In this document: positions 32,261 to 41,258 of the stretch, one piece after another
Position numbering within the stretch: the stretch's first letter is position 1
How the letters are laid out: each line of letters opens with the position of its first letter
Assembly: GCF_023276435.1 (NCBI RefSeq)
Contig: NZ_JALLPO010000005.1
Coordinates: forward strand, 124,001 to 188,000
From: Sphaerisporangium perillae
GTDB lineage: Bacteria; Actinomycetota; Actinomycetes; Streptosporangiales; Streptosporangiaceae
DNA: 64,000 nt
Direction: 5' to 3'
Program-made: the position numbers and the translations under genes
Notes under the pieces: model-generated
Told to the model about the DNA's origin: nothing
The model's database searches: none
The model's input: the letters and a program-made list of their open reading frames with translations, nothing else

Positions 32261-33766
32261 ATGGCCCGTGGAGAGCACTCTCCGGCGTGCGCGCGACGCT
32301 GGCGAGAGCAGGCCGTGTCGCGACAGTGGAGCCCCTGGCAGACCGCCCAAGCCATCAACAGCTGCTGCGGGGTCAGCCTGCTCAAGGCCCACCGGCTCGC
32401 GCGCGGGTGGTCGGCGCGCCAGGCCATCGAGGAGCTCGAGCGCCTCTGCGAGGCCCATTCCCTCGGCCTGCCACGTGCCAGCATCGACCTGCTGAACGCC
32501 TGGGAGAACAACCGGGCGCGCCCCCGGCCGCAGACCATCGACCAGATCGCCCGGCTCTACTCCGCCAACGCCGTGCGCCTGGGCCTCGCCGCCGACTACT
32601 GCGACGACGGCGACGGCCCGAACGTCGTGGTCGTCACCCCAGGCCACGCGGTCTCCGGCAATCCCGTCTCCGGCCACGCCACCGAGGACGCCGCCGCGCC
32701 GCACTCGCGCGCCGCCGCCACCGACCTCGACGACGAGGCCGAGCGCCGCGCGCTGTTCCACCACGCGCTGCTGAGCTCCGGCCTCCCGCTCAACGGACGC
32801 CTGCTCGCCGAGGTGGAGCGCACCCGCCAGGACATGGACCGCACGCTCGCCTGCGGCACGGTCACCGAAGACCAGCTCGACCGCCTGGACGAGCAGGTCC
32901 TGCGCTATCGCCGCGAGTACATCAAGAGCGCGCCGCTCCCGATGCTCTACCGCCTGATGCTGGAGATCGCCGACGTCCGCAGGCTCGTCTCGGCCCGGCA
33001 GCCCGCAGCCGCCCAGCGCCGCCTGCTCAACGCCACCACGATGCTCGCCCTGCTCTCGGCCGACGCGCTCATGAAACTCGGCGACACGCGTCAGGCCCAC
33101 GCCTGGTACGGCACGGCGCGCTCCGCCTCCGACGACATGGGCGAGGTCAGGCTGCGCGCCCTCGTGCGGGCGCAGGAGTCCATGCTGCCCTACTACTACG
33201 GCGACCTCACCGAGACCGTGCGGCTGGCGAGGGAGGCGCGGATGCTGGCCGGGAGCGCTCCAAGTTCGCCCGCCGCCCTCGGCGCGGCGGCCGAGGCGCG
33301 CGCGCTGGCGCGCATGGGCGAGCACCAGGCGGCCCGCGTCGCGCTGGCCGAGGCCGAGCGCATCTTCTCGCGGATGCCCCGGGAAGGCGCCGACCACCTG
33401 GCGTTCCGCTTCTCCGAGCGGCGGCTGCAGTTCTACCGCATGGGCACGCTCATCGAGCTGGGCGAGGCCGAGCAGGTGCAAGAGTGGATCTCGCGGTCCT
33501 CCAGCCCCTACACCATCGACCCCGCGCTGGTCCTGCTCGACCAGGCGGCGCACGTCGCCCGCGACGGCGGCTACGACGAGGCGTGCCGGCTGGCCGAGCA
33601 GGCCCTGACGCATGTGCCGCCCGAGCATCGCACCTCCATCGTCGTCACCCGGGCCCGCGCCCTGCTGTCGATCGTCCCGAGCGGCCGGCGCCGCACTCCG
33701 GCCGCGCGACATTTACACGACCTGCTCGCGGAAGCGGGTCCGCAGCTCGCGCTGGAGCGCCCATGA
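32261..33766 (+). CDS. XRE-type helix-turn-helix regulator with C-terminal TPR-like domain
   Basis: A 501-residue regulator. Residues about 35-105 make an XRE helix-turn-helix (LARGWSARQAIEEL, ASIDLLNAWENNRARPRPQT). After an Ala/Ser linker, residues 165-500 are helical repeats resembling TPRs, as in pleiotropic actinobacterial regulators of the NsdA type. ATG has GGAGG 7 nt upstream. Its stop overlaps the phosphotransferase start by ATGA, indicating translational coupling. The helical domain probably binds a peptide or protein ligand. Confidence 0.7.
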   Translation: MARGEHSPACARRWREQAVSRQWSPWQTAQAINSCCGVSLLKAHRLARGWSARQAIEELERLCEAHSLGLPRASIDLLNAWENNRARPRPQTIDQIARLYSANAVRLGLAADYCDDGDGPNVVVVTPGHAVSGNPVSGHATEDAAAPHSRAAATDLDDEAERRALFHHALLSSGLPLNGRLLAEVERTRQDMDRTLACGTVTEDQLDRLDEQVLRYRREYIKSAPLPMLYRLMLEIADVRRLVSARQPAAAQRRLLNATTMLALLSADALMKLGDTRQAHAWYGTARSASDDMGEVRLRALVRAQESMLPYYYGDLTETVRLAREARMLAGSAPSSPAALGAAAEARALARMGEHQAARVALAEAERIFSRMPREGADHLAFRFSERRLQFYRMGTLIELGEAEQVQEWISRSSSPYTIDPALVLLDQAAHVARDGGYDEACRLAEQALTHVPPEHRTSIVVTRARALLSIVPSGRRRTPAARHLHDLLAEAGPQLALERP

Positions 33767-34659
33767 GCATGCTGGCGGACGAGGCCGCCGCGATCCTGCG
33801 GGAGGTGTGCGAGAGCGTCGGCCTCGACGCCAGGGAAGCGCAGCTGCTCCGCGTGCGGAGCAACGCGGTGTTCAAGCTTCGTGATCAGATCGTGGTGCGC
33901 ATCGCCACCGCGCCGGACGCCACGACCCGGCTGCCGGTCGTGCTCGCCGTGGCCCGGTGGCTCGCCGACCAGGGCTTCCCGACGGTCCGCCCGGCCGACG
34001 AGCTCTGCGACCAGCCCCTGGTGTACGACGGGCGGGTGGTGACGTTCTGGCACTACGTTCCGGCGAGCGGGCGGCCCACCACCACCCAGCTCGGGGACAT
34101 CCTGCGCAACCTCCACCTGCTGCCGGTGCCGCCGTTCCCGCTGAAGCGGCTCGCCGACCCGCTGGCCGAGGTACGCGAGTCGGTGGAGCACCGCAAGGAG
34201 GCGCTGACCCCCTGCCAGCGCGCCTGGCTGCGCGACCGGGTGGCCGAGCTGACCTCGCGCTGGGCCGACCTGGACACCACGGGCCCCCCGGTGCTGCTGC
34301 ACGGGGACGCCTGGATCGACAACCTGCTGCGCTGCCAGGACGGCCACGCCGTGCTCTGCGACTGGGACGGGGTCGCCGTAGGTCCCCGCGAGTGGGATCT
34401 CGTGCACACCTACCACGGGCAGCGCCGCTTCGGGCTGACGGCGGCCGACGTCGACGACTTCGCCGGGGCCTATGGTTCGGACCTCCGCGCCTGGCACGGC
34501 TATCCGACGCTCATGGAGATCAGGGACATGTACGCCGTCGGCATCCACATCCGCAACGCGACGCGCGACCCGTTCTCCCGCAAGGAGCTGCCACGCAGGC
34601 TCGACTCGCTCACCCGCGGGGACGGCCAGGCCCGCTGGTACCTCGCGGAACCGGCCTGA
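33763..34659 (+). CDS. Aminoglycoside phosphotransferase-like kinase
   Basis: A 298-residue APH/choline kinase-fold protein. The catalytic loop LLHGDAWIDNLL (His-x-Asp...Asn) and the metal site VLCDWDGVAVGPREWDL are both intact. The N-lobe has VFKLRDQIVVRIA for nucleotide binding. The natural substrate of such kinases is often a small metabolite rather than an antibiotic. Coupled to the XRE regulator upstream, so the two likely act together. Confidence 0.8.
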   Translation: MSMLADEAAAILREVCESVGLDAREAQLLRVRSNAVFKLRDQIVVRIATAPDATTRLPVVLAVARWLADQGFPTVRPADELCDQPLVYDGRVVTFWHYVPASGRPTTTQLGDILRNLHLLPVPPFPLKRLADPLAEVRESVEHRKEALTPCQRAWLRDRVAELTSRWADLDTTGPPVLLHGDAWIDNLLRCQDGHAVLCDWDGVAVGPREWDLVHTYHGQRRFGLTAADVDDFAGAYGSDLRAWHGYPTLMEIRDMYAVGIHIRNATRDPFSRKELPRRLDSLTRGDGQARWYLAEPA

Positions 34660-34962
34660 GACCTGCGTGCCGGCCAGGGTGCGGGCCCGGCCGGCGCCAC
34701 GCCGGCGCGGCCGGATAACATCGTGCCGGCAGATAACAGCGCGTGACACACGTGATGCGTTTGTGATTGTGCGGTCCAGCGGGTAGGGTCGATGGCGTTG
34801 CAGTCGTAGTTTCCTCGAACGTCTTTTTCCTAAAAGCGGCCGCGGGAAGTTTCCTGACAGCGGTCGTTCTGCTTCTTCTGTGGATGCAGGGTATGGTCCG
34901 CTACGCAGCCCCGAGCCGTCGACTTGGCGGCTCGGTGAAGCTCCATACAAGGAGAAGCAGAG
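34660..34962. other. 303-bp upstream region and leader of the cold-shock gene
   Basis: Contains a promoter candidate (listed separately) and an untranslated leader of about 165 nt before the cold-shock start. Long leaders with cold-responsive folding are characteristic of csp mRNAs. No gene is seen. Confidence 0.55.
34761..34789 (+). promoter_or_regulatory. Primary sigma-type promoter of the cold-shock gene
   Basis: TTGTGA at 34761-34766 and TAGGGT at 34784-34789 are separated by 17 bp, a good match to the actinobacterial housekeeping consensus (TTGACN / TANNNT). Transcription should begin near 34797. Confidence 0.6.
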
Positions 34963-35166
34963 TTGTCTGAAGGCACCGTCAAGTGGTTCAACGCCGAAAA
35001 GGGCTTTGGTTTCATCGCTCCGGACGACGGTAGTGCCGACGTGTTCGTGCACTACTCGGCGATCACCTCTGGTGGCTACCGCAGCCTGGATGAGAACCAG
35101 CGGGTCACCTACGTGACCGTTCAGGGGGCCAAGGGTCCTCAGGCGGAGCAGGTTACCGTCATCTGA
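34963..35166 (+). CDS. Cold-shock protein (CspA family)
   Basis: A 67-residue single-stranded nucleic acid-binding protein that acts as an RNA chaperone. RNP1 [10 protein letters not shown] and RNP2 VFVHYSAI are intact, in the order expected after GTVKWFNAE. Start is TTG with AAGGAG 8 nt upstream. The gene stands alone with its own promoter, a 165-nt leader and a strong terminator, as is usual for highly expressed csp genes. Confidence 0.95.
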   Translation: MSEGTVKWFNAEKGFGFIAPDDGSADVFVHYSAITSGGYRSLDENQRVTYVTVQGAKGPQAEQVTVI

Positions 35167-35183
35167 CGTGGCGATTCTCATCT

Positions 35184-35225
35184 GGGCCCGTACCGCTTAG
35201 TCGGTACGGGCCCTGAGTTTTTCTC
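35184..35225 (+). terminator. Rho-independent terminator of the cold-shock gene
   Basis: GGGCCCGTACCG pairs perfectly with CGGTACGGGCCC (12 bp, 6-nt loop) and is followed by TGAGTTTTTCT. It is the only textbook hairpin plus T-run seen in the window. Confidence 0.9.
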
Positions 35226-35291
35226 GGGTCAGGTGGTCGGGGGGCGCAGCCCGCCCGATATTTTGCGTTTTCTTGGGGTAGAGGCGGGCGG

Positions 35292-37079
35292 GTGAGACTC
35301 ACCTATACCTCAGACCTGTGGTGGAAGAACGCCGTCGTCTACTGCCTCGATGTCGAGACGTTCGCCGACGGCAACGGTGACGGGATCGGTGACTTCCGCG
35401 GCGCCGCCGAGCACATCGACCACCTCGAACGGCTCGGCGTGACGTGCATCTGGCTGATGCCGTTCTTCCCCACCCCCGACCGTGACGACGGATACGACAT
35501 CACCGACTTCTACGGCGTGGATCCACGGCTCGGCACGCTCGGGGAGTTCGTCGAGTTCATGCGCGTGGCCCGCGACCGCGGCATCCGCGTCATCGCCGAC
35601 CTGGTCGTCAACCACACCTCCGACGAACATCCGTGGTTCAAGGACGCGAGGTCAGGCCGGGACTCGCGCCACCGCGACTGGTACATCTGGTCGGACACCC
35701 CCGAGCCGGACGACCCCAAGGGCGTCGTGTTCCCCGACGCGGAGAACTCCCTCTGGGAGTACGACGAGGACAGCGGCCAGTACTACTACCACCGGTTCTA
35801 CCGGTTCCAGCCGGACCTCAACGTCGCCAACCCCGAGGTGCGCGACGAGATCGCCCGCATCCTGGGGTTCTGGATGGAGCTCGGCCTTTCCGGCTTCCGC
35901 GTCGACGCCGTGCCCTTCCTCGTCGAGGACGTCGGCCAGCGGGAGGAGGCCGCCAAGGAGGCGCCCTCGGGGAAGTCCGGCGGCGAGAACGAGGGGAAGG
36001 CGGTGGACCGCAAGGCGCAGAAGGCCGGCCTGCCCGACGTGCACGAGTTCCTCCGCGACATGCGGGCGTTCATGAACCGCAGGGACGGCGGCGCGATGCT
36101 CCTCGGCGAGGTCAACCTGCCCTACCCCGACCTGCGGAAGTACTTCGGCAACGACCTGGGCAACGAGGTCACGATGTGCTTCGACTTCATCGGCATGCAG
36201 CGCATGTACCTCTCGCTCGCGCGCGGCGACGCCCGCCCGCTCGGCGCGGCGCTGCGGGAACGGCCGCTCCCGCCCAAGGACTGCCAGTGGGCCTCGTTCG
36301 TCCGCAACCACGACGAGCTCACGCTGGACAAGCTGACCGAGGCCGAACGCCAGGAGGTGTTCGCCGCCTTCGGCCCCGACAAGGAGATGCAGCTCTACGG
36401 CCGGGGGCTGCGCCGCCGCCTGCCGACCATGCTCGACGGCGACCTGCGCAAGATCAAGATGGTGTACAGCCTGCTGTTCTCGCTGCCGGGCACCCCCGTG
36501 CTCTTCTACGGCGAGGAGATCGGCATGGGCGAGAACCTCACGGTCCCGGGCCGGGAGGCCGTGCGGACGCCGATGCAGTGGACGCCGCACGAGAACGCCG
36601 GATTCTCCACCGCCGACCCCGGGTCGTTCCGCAACCCCATGGTCGAGGGCGCCTTCGGGCCCGAGCACATCAACGTGAGCGCCCAGCGTCGCGACCCCGG
36701 CTCCCTGCTCATGTGGATCACCAAGCTCATCGAGCAGTACCGGGGGTGCCCGGAGCTGGCCTGGGGGCGGTACCAGGTGCTGGAGACCGGCTCGCCCGCA
36801 GTGCTCGCCCACCGCGCCGACATCGACGGCGAGACCGTGCTGGCGCTGCACAACTTCGCCGACGAGGACGTCTCGTGCGAGCTCACCCTCGAGGGGCTCG
36901 ACGACGGCAAGGTGCTGACCGACCTGCTGATCGACGGCACCGTGAAGATATCCCCGGAGGGCCGCGTCGCGATCGAGCTCGAGCCCTACGGCTCCCGCTG
37001 GATGCGCGCCTCCGAGCCCGAGCTGGCGCCGGCTGACGCGGGGGACATCGCCGAGTCCGAGGCCCGGCAGAACGGGTGA
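35292..37079 (+). CDS. GH13 alpha-amylase family enzyme, trehalose synthase-like
   Basis: A 595-residue (beta/alpha)8 enzyme. Conserved regions: DLVVNHTS (103-110), GFRVDAVPF with nucleophile Asp205, LLGEVNL with acid/base Glu273, and FVRNHDEL (337-343). The start MRLTYTSDLWWKNAVVYCLD and the closing beta domain resemble maltose alpha-D-glucosyltransferase (trehalose synthase) and related GH13_16 members. An insertion rich in Lys, Glu and Gly at about 217-245 sits after region II and is not usual for TreS. GTG start. It stands alone; glgE or maltokinase neighbours are absent, so alpha-glucosidase activity remains possible. Confidence 0.8.
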   Translation: MRLTYTSDLWWKNAVVYCLDVETFADGNGDGIGDFRGAAEHIDHLERLGVTCIWLMPFFPTPDRDDGYDITDFYGVDPRLGTLGEFVEFMRVARDRGIRVIADLVVNHTSDEHPWFKDARSGRDSRHRDWYIWSDTPEPDDPKGVVFPDAENSLWEYDEDSGQYYYHRFYRFQPDLNVANPEVRDEIARILGFWMELGLSGFRVDAVPFLVEDVGQREEAAKEAPSGKSGGENEGKAVDRKAQKAGLPDVHEFLRDMRAFMNRRDGGAMLLGEVNLPYPDLRKYFGNDLGNEVTMCFDFIGMQRMYLSLARGDARPLGAALRERPLPPKDCQWASFVRNHDELTLDKLTEAERQEVFAAFGPDKEMQLYGRGLRRRLPTMLDGDLRKIKMVYSLLFSLPGTPVLFYGEEIGMGENLTVPGREAVRTPMQWTPHENAGFSTADPGSFRNPMVEGAFGPEHINVSAQRRDPGSLLMWITKLIEQYRGCPELAWGRYQVLETGSPAVLAHRADIDGETVLALHNFADEDVSCELTLEGLDDGKVLTDLLIDGTVKISPEGRVAIELEPYGSRWMRASEPELAPADAGDIAESEARQNG

Positions 37080-37348
37080 TCGGCCCCCCGAGGACGGGGG
37101 AGCAGGGGGCGTGACGGCCGGACGCTCCGGGGAGGCCCCGGAGCCGCCGGTCGTCCCTGAGGAGATCAGGGGTCAGGGTCGTCACCGCTGCTAGGCGGGT
37201 GCGGACCCTGGCCGCCGGGCCGGTGCCGACCCTGATCCGGAGCCCCGGCGCGGCCGGGTGAGGTCGGGGTCGCCTCCGGGATGCTCCAGGGCTCGCTCCG
37301 GCCGATCTCCGATGCCCGCGCGGCAGGCCGGACGCGACAGTCAAGGGC

Positions 37349-38179
37349 ATGACGAGTCGTTTGACGGCCGGCGGGTACGCCGCCCTCGCCGGGGGCGCCG
37401 GCGCCATGACAGCGCTGCATGTGACCTCGGATCTGGATCCGCTCCGGGACATGATCAGCGAGTACGCGTTCCACCCGCACGGCTGGTTGCTCGCGGCCTC
37501 GCTGACCTTGTTCGCGGTCGGCTCCGCCGTGATCGCCGTGGAGATGTCCGGGCGGGGAGCCGAGCGCTCAGCAGTGCTGCTCGTGGGCGCGTGGAGCTGT
37601 TGCATGTTGCTGATCGCGGCGTTCCCCACCGACCAGCCGGGGATGTCGCTGTCGATGTCCGGGGGTATCCACCGCTACGCCGCCTTCGCCGCCTTCCTGT
37701 GCATGCCGGTGGCGGGGCTGGTGGTCGCGGCACGCGGGGGCAGGCACGCGGCGGCGCTGCGGGGCCTGAGCCTCGCCGCCGCGTGCTTCCTCGTGCTCGT
37801 GGTGGTGCCCTATGCGGTGCGCATGATGGGCCTGGACCCCGGCGCCCTGCCCGCCGGGCTGACCCAGCGCCTGGTCGTGGTCACCGAGGTCCTGGTCCTC
37901 GCCTTGATCGGGCTGTCAGCCGCCGCAGGCCGCGAACGTGAACGTGTTCTTGATCCGGTAGGAGTCGCGCACCTTGACGGCCCCGGACCCGACGTCGACC
38001 CGCAGGACGGTCATGGTGCCCGAACCGCCGTCGCCGTGGAAGACGTGCGCGGTGACCTCGCGAGTCCCGGTCCAGTCCACCATCTCGGGCGCCTCGCCAC
38101 CCGGGAACCGCACCCGGACGCTGTTCACCACGGTGTCGGACGCGAGGTCGTACACCTTGAGGGTGTGCGTGCCCTGTGA
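37349..38179 (+). CDS. DUF998 family membrane protein, 3' end running antisense into the next gene
   Basis: The first 195 residues are a typical DUF998 protein with six hydrophobic segments (SDLDPLRDMISEYAFHPHGW, LLIAAFPTDQPG, YAAFAAFLCMPVAGLVV). After VLALIGLSAA, where family members end, no stop is met: the frame continues 84 codons antisense to the convergent secreted protein gene, giving a polar His/Asp/Gly-rich tail. The native stop has probably been lost or the overlap is real. The tail would be cytoplasmic. Function unknown. Confidence 0.65.
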   Translation: MTSRLTAGGYAALAGGAGAMTALHVTSDLDPLRDMISEYAFHPHGWLLAASLTLFAVGSAVIAVEMSGRGAERSAVLLVGAWSCCMLLIAAFPTDQPGMSLSMSGGIHRYAAFAAFLCMPVAGLVVAARGGRHAAALRGLSLAAACFLVLVVVPYAVRMMGLDPGALPAGLTQRLVVVTEVLVLALIGLSAAAGRERERVLDPVGVAHLDGPGPDVDPQDGHGARTAVAVEDVRGDLASPGPVHHLGRLATREPHPDAVHHGVGREVVHLEGVRAL

Positions 38180-38956
38180 GTAGAAGGCGACGGACCGGCC
38201 GTCGGCGTGCAGCGCGGCCGGGGTCCCCTGCGCCGCGATCTGCGGCGGCACCTGGCGCGCGACCTCGTCGCCCGTGAGGTCGTAGGTGATGATCTGCGTG
38301 GTGTTCTCGTCGGTCCCCAGGGTGGTGAGCACCTCGTCCTCGTCCCCGCTGAACCCCTTGAAGCCGCGGTCTCCCGGGATGGAGCCCAGCAACTCGCCCG
38401 CCGCGACGTCGAACAGGCGGATGAACTTCTGGCCGGCGCCGTCTACAACGGCGAGCCTGGCACCCGTGAGCGACAGGCTCAGCGTCACGCCGGCCATGTC
38501 CGTCCCCTTGGGCAGCGTGTCCGCCGGCATCACGTGGACCTTCCCGGTGAGCTCCCGTACCACCAGGCGATCGTCGCGCTCGCGCACATAGGCGATGTAC
38601 CTGCCGTCCCCGCTGACGGCGATCGGGGCGGGAACGTCCTTGGTCACCTTGCCGCGGGCGTTCCGAGGGAAGACCCGCGCGTCGGTCAGCGCCCGCTTCC
38701 CGCCGCTGTGCAGGGTGAGCTGCCAGGGACCGCAGGGCATCTCCTCCTTCTTGACCACGCACCTCTTGAGCGAGGCGTAGCGGACGGAGTCGGCGTGCGC
38801 GCCGTGCCCGTGTCCGGCGGCGGCGGCCGTCGTCGTTCCGCTCACCCCGGCAGCGGTGGACGAGGTGGCGGCGGTTCCGGTGGTGGTGGCGCCGGCCGGC
38901 GGTACGGCCGCCGCCAGGCAGCCCAGGACCAGTGCACCCAGTGTTAAGACCCTCAT
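37916..38956 (-). CDS. Secreted propeller-like protein
   Basis: A 346-residue exported protein: signal peptide to about residue 23, a Thr/Ala-rich linker with HGHGAH, then WD/propeller-like blades (IAVSGDGRYIAYVRE, LSLSLTGARLAVVDG, FDVAAGELLGSIPGD, YDLTGDEVARQVP, LHADGRSVAFYSQGTHTL). Such proteins are widespread in actinobacteria with no assigned activity. Four Cys are present (CVVKKEEMPCG and C-terminal AACGG). The 3' 264 bp overlap the convergent DUF998 frame. Confidence 0.7.
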   Translation of the reverse strand: MRVLTLGALVLGCLAAAVPPAGATTTGTAATSSTAAGVSGTTTAAAAGHGHGAHADSVRYASLKRCVVKKEEMPCGPWQLTLHSGGKRALTDARVFPRNARGKVTKDVPAPIAVSGDGRYIAYVRERDDRLVVRELTGKVHVMPADTLPKGTDMAGVTLSLSLTGARLAVVDGAGQKFIRLFDVAAGELLGSIPGDRGFKGFSGDEDEVLTTLGTDENTTQIITYDLTGDEVARQVPPQIAAQGTPAALHADGRSVAFYSQGTHTLKVYDLASDTVVNSVRVRFPGGEAPEMVDWTGTREVTAHVFHGDGGSGTMTVLRVDVGSGAVKVRDSYRIKNTFTFAACGG

Positions 38957-39118
38957 GTTTTCTCCCTTCGCAGGGATTAGACCACCGCCGCGAGGAAGAA
39001 GTTCGCCGTCGTGCGAAAGCCCGCCGCCGGTCCCTGGATCGGCCGGGTGGTGATCCAGGGACCGTGCGTGATCTCGCGTGGCCGGCGTCGCCTGGTCGGC
39101 TGAGCGTGAGCCGCCCGC

Positions 39119-40114
<996 letters not shown>

Positions 40115-40268
40115 CTACATGGGCTGTTGACGGTTTTCCGAACAGCCGAAGGCTATCCGTTCGATTCCCCGCCATCTGCACTCAGGTCCCTTCCGGGAGA
40201 CCGTTGACGTCCGCTCCGGCCGGTCCTACGGTACGGACACTCGTCTCGTCGGAGCCCGGGAGGTCCCA

Positions 40269-41246
40269 ATGCCAGTGGTCGAGACCGTGAGCGGTCCCGC
40301 CGACGTCGCCGGCCTCGGCCAGACGCTGATGCACGAGCACATCTTCGTCCTCGCCACCGAACACCTCGACAACTACGGCATCGGCGCCTGGTGGGACGAG
40401 GAGCACCGCGTCGCCGACGCGATCACCAAGCTGCGCGCGATGCGGGCGGCGGGGGTCTCCACCATCGTCGACCCCACCGTCTGGGGGCTCGGCAGGTACA
40501 TCCCGCGCATCCAGCGGATCGCCGCCGAGGTGCCCGAGCTCAACATCATCGTGGCCACCGGCCTCTACTGCTTCGACGAGGTGCCCCACCAGTACGAGCA
40601 TCGCGGCCCGGGGCTGCTGCTGGACATGCCCGAGCCGATGGTGGACGACTTCGTGCGGGACCTCACCGTGGGCATCGCCGACACGGGCGTCAGGGCCGCG
40701 TTCCTCAAATGCGTCGTCGAGCACCGGGGCCTCACGCCGGGTGTCGAGCGCATCTGCCGGGCCGTCGCGCAGGCGCACGTCCGGACGGGCGCGCCGATCA
40801 CCGTCCACACCAACGCGTTCACCCAGGCCGGGGTGCCCGCGCTCGACCTGCTCGCCAAGGAGGGTGTCGACCTGACCAAGGTCGTCCTCGGCCATTCAGG
40901 CGACAGCAACGACCTGGACTATCTGATGCGGCTCGCCGACCGCGGGGCCACGCTGGGCATGGACCGGTTCGGGCTGGACGTGTACAACCCGACCCCGGCC
41001 CGCGTCGAGACGATCGCCGCCCTCTGCGCCCGCGGCTATGCCGACCGCATGGTCCTCAGCCACGACAGCGCCTGCTTCATGGACTACTTCGGCGGAGCGT
41101 GGGACGAGCTGCAGGGGCAGGTCACCCCGAACTGGAACTACCACCACATCCACGACGACGTGCTCCCGGCGCTCCGCGAAAAGGGCGTCACCGACGCCCA
41201 GATCGACCAGATGCTCGTCGACAACCCCCGCCGCTACTTCTCCTGA
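40269..41246 (+). CDS. Phosphotriesterase-family metal-dependent hydrolase
   Basis: A 325-residue TIM-barrel amidohydrolase. Metal ligands: MHEHIF (HxH, residues 21-26), the carbamylated-Lys region FLKCVVEH, VHTNAF, LGHSGD and SHDSACFMDY. All five positions of the binuclear centre are present. Family members include parathion hydrolase, lactonases and phosphotriesterase homologues; the loops here do not decide among them. Lactonase or phosphodiesterase activity is more probable than organophosphate hydrolysis as a native role. Confidence 0.85.
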   Translation: MPVVETVSGPADVAGLGQTLMHEHIFVLATEHLDNYGIGAWWDEEHRVADAITKLRAMRAAGVSTIVDPTVWGLGRYIPRIQRIAAEVPELNIIVATGLYCFDEVPHQYEHRGPGLLLDMPEPMVDDFVRDLTVGIADTGVRAAFLKCVVEHRGLTPGVERICRAVAQAHVRTGAPITVHTNAFTQAGVPALDLLAKEGVDLTKVVLGHSGDSNDLDYLMRLADRGATLGMDRFGLDVYNPTPARVETIAALCARGYADRMVLSHDSACFMDYFGGAWDELQGQVTPNWNYHHIHDDVLPALREKGVTDAQIDQMLVDNPRRYFS

Positions 41247-41258
41247 CGACCGGCACTC

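Noticed and set aside
33763-34659. Aminoglycoside resistance gene
   Set aside because: Only the general APH fold is evident; it is coupled to a housekeeping-type regulator and lies outside any resistance or mobile context.
35652-36851. A 399-codon leftward open frame
   Set aside because: Antisense to the GH13 enzyme with all catalytic motifs on the other strand; composition is His/Val/Ala-rich shadow sequence.
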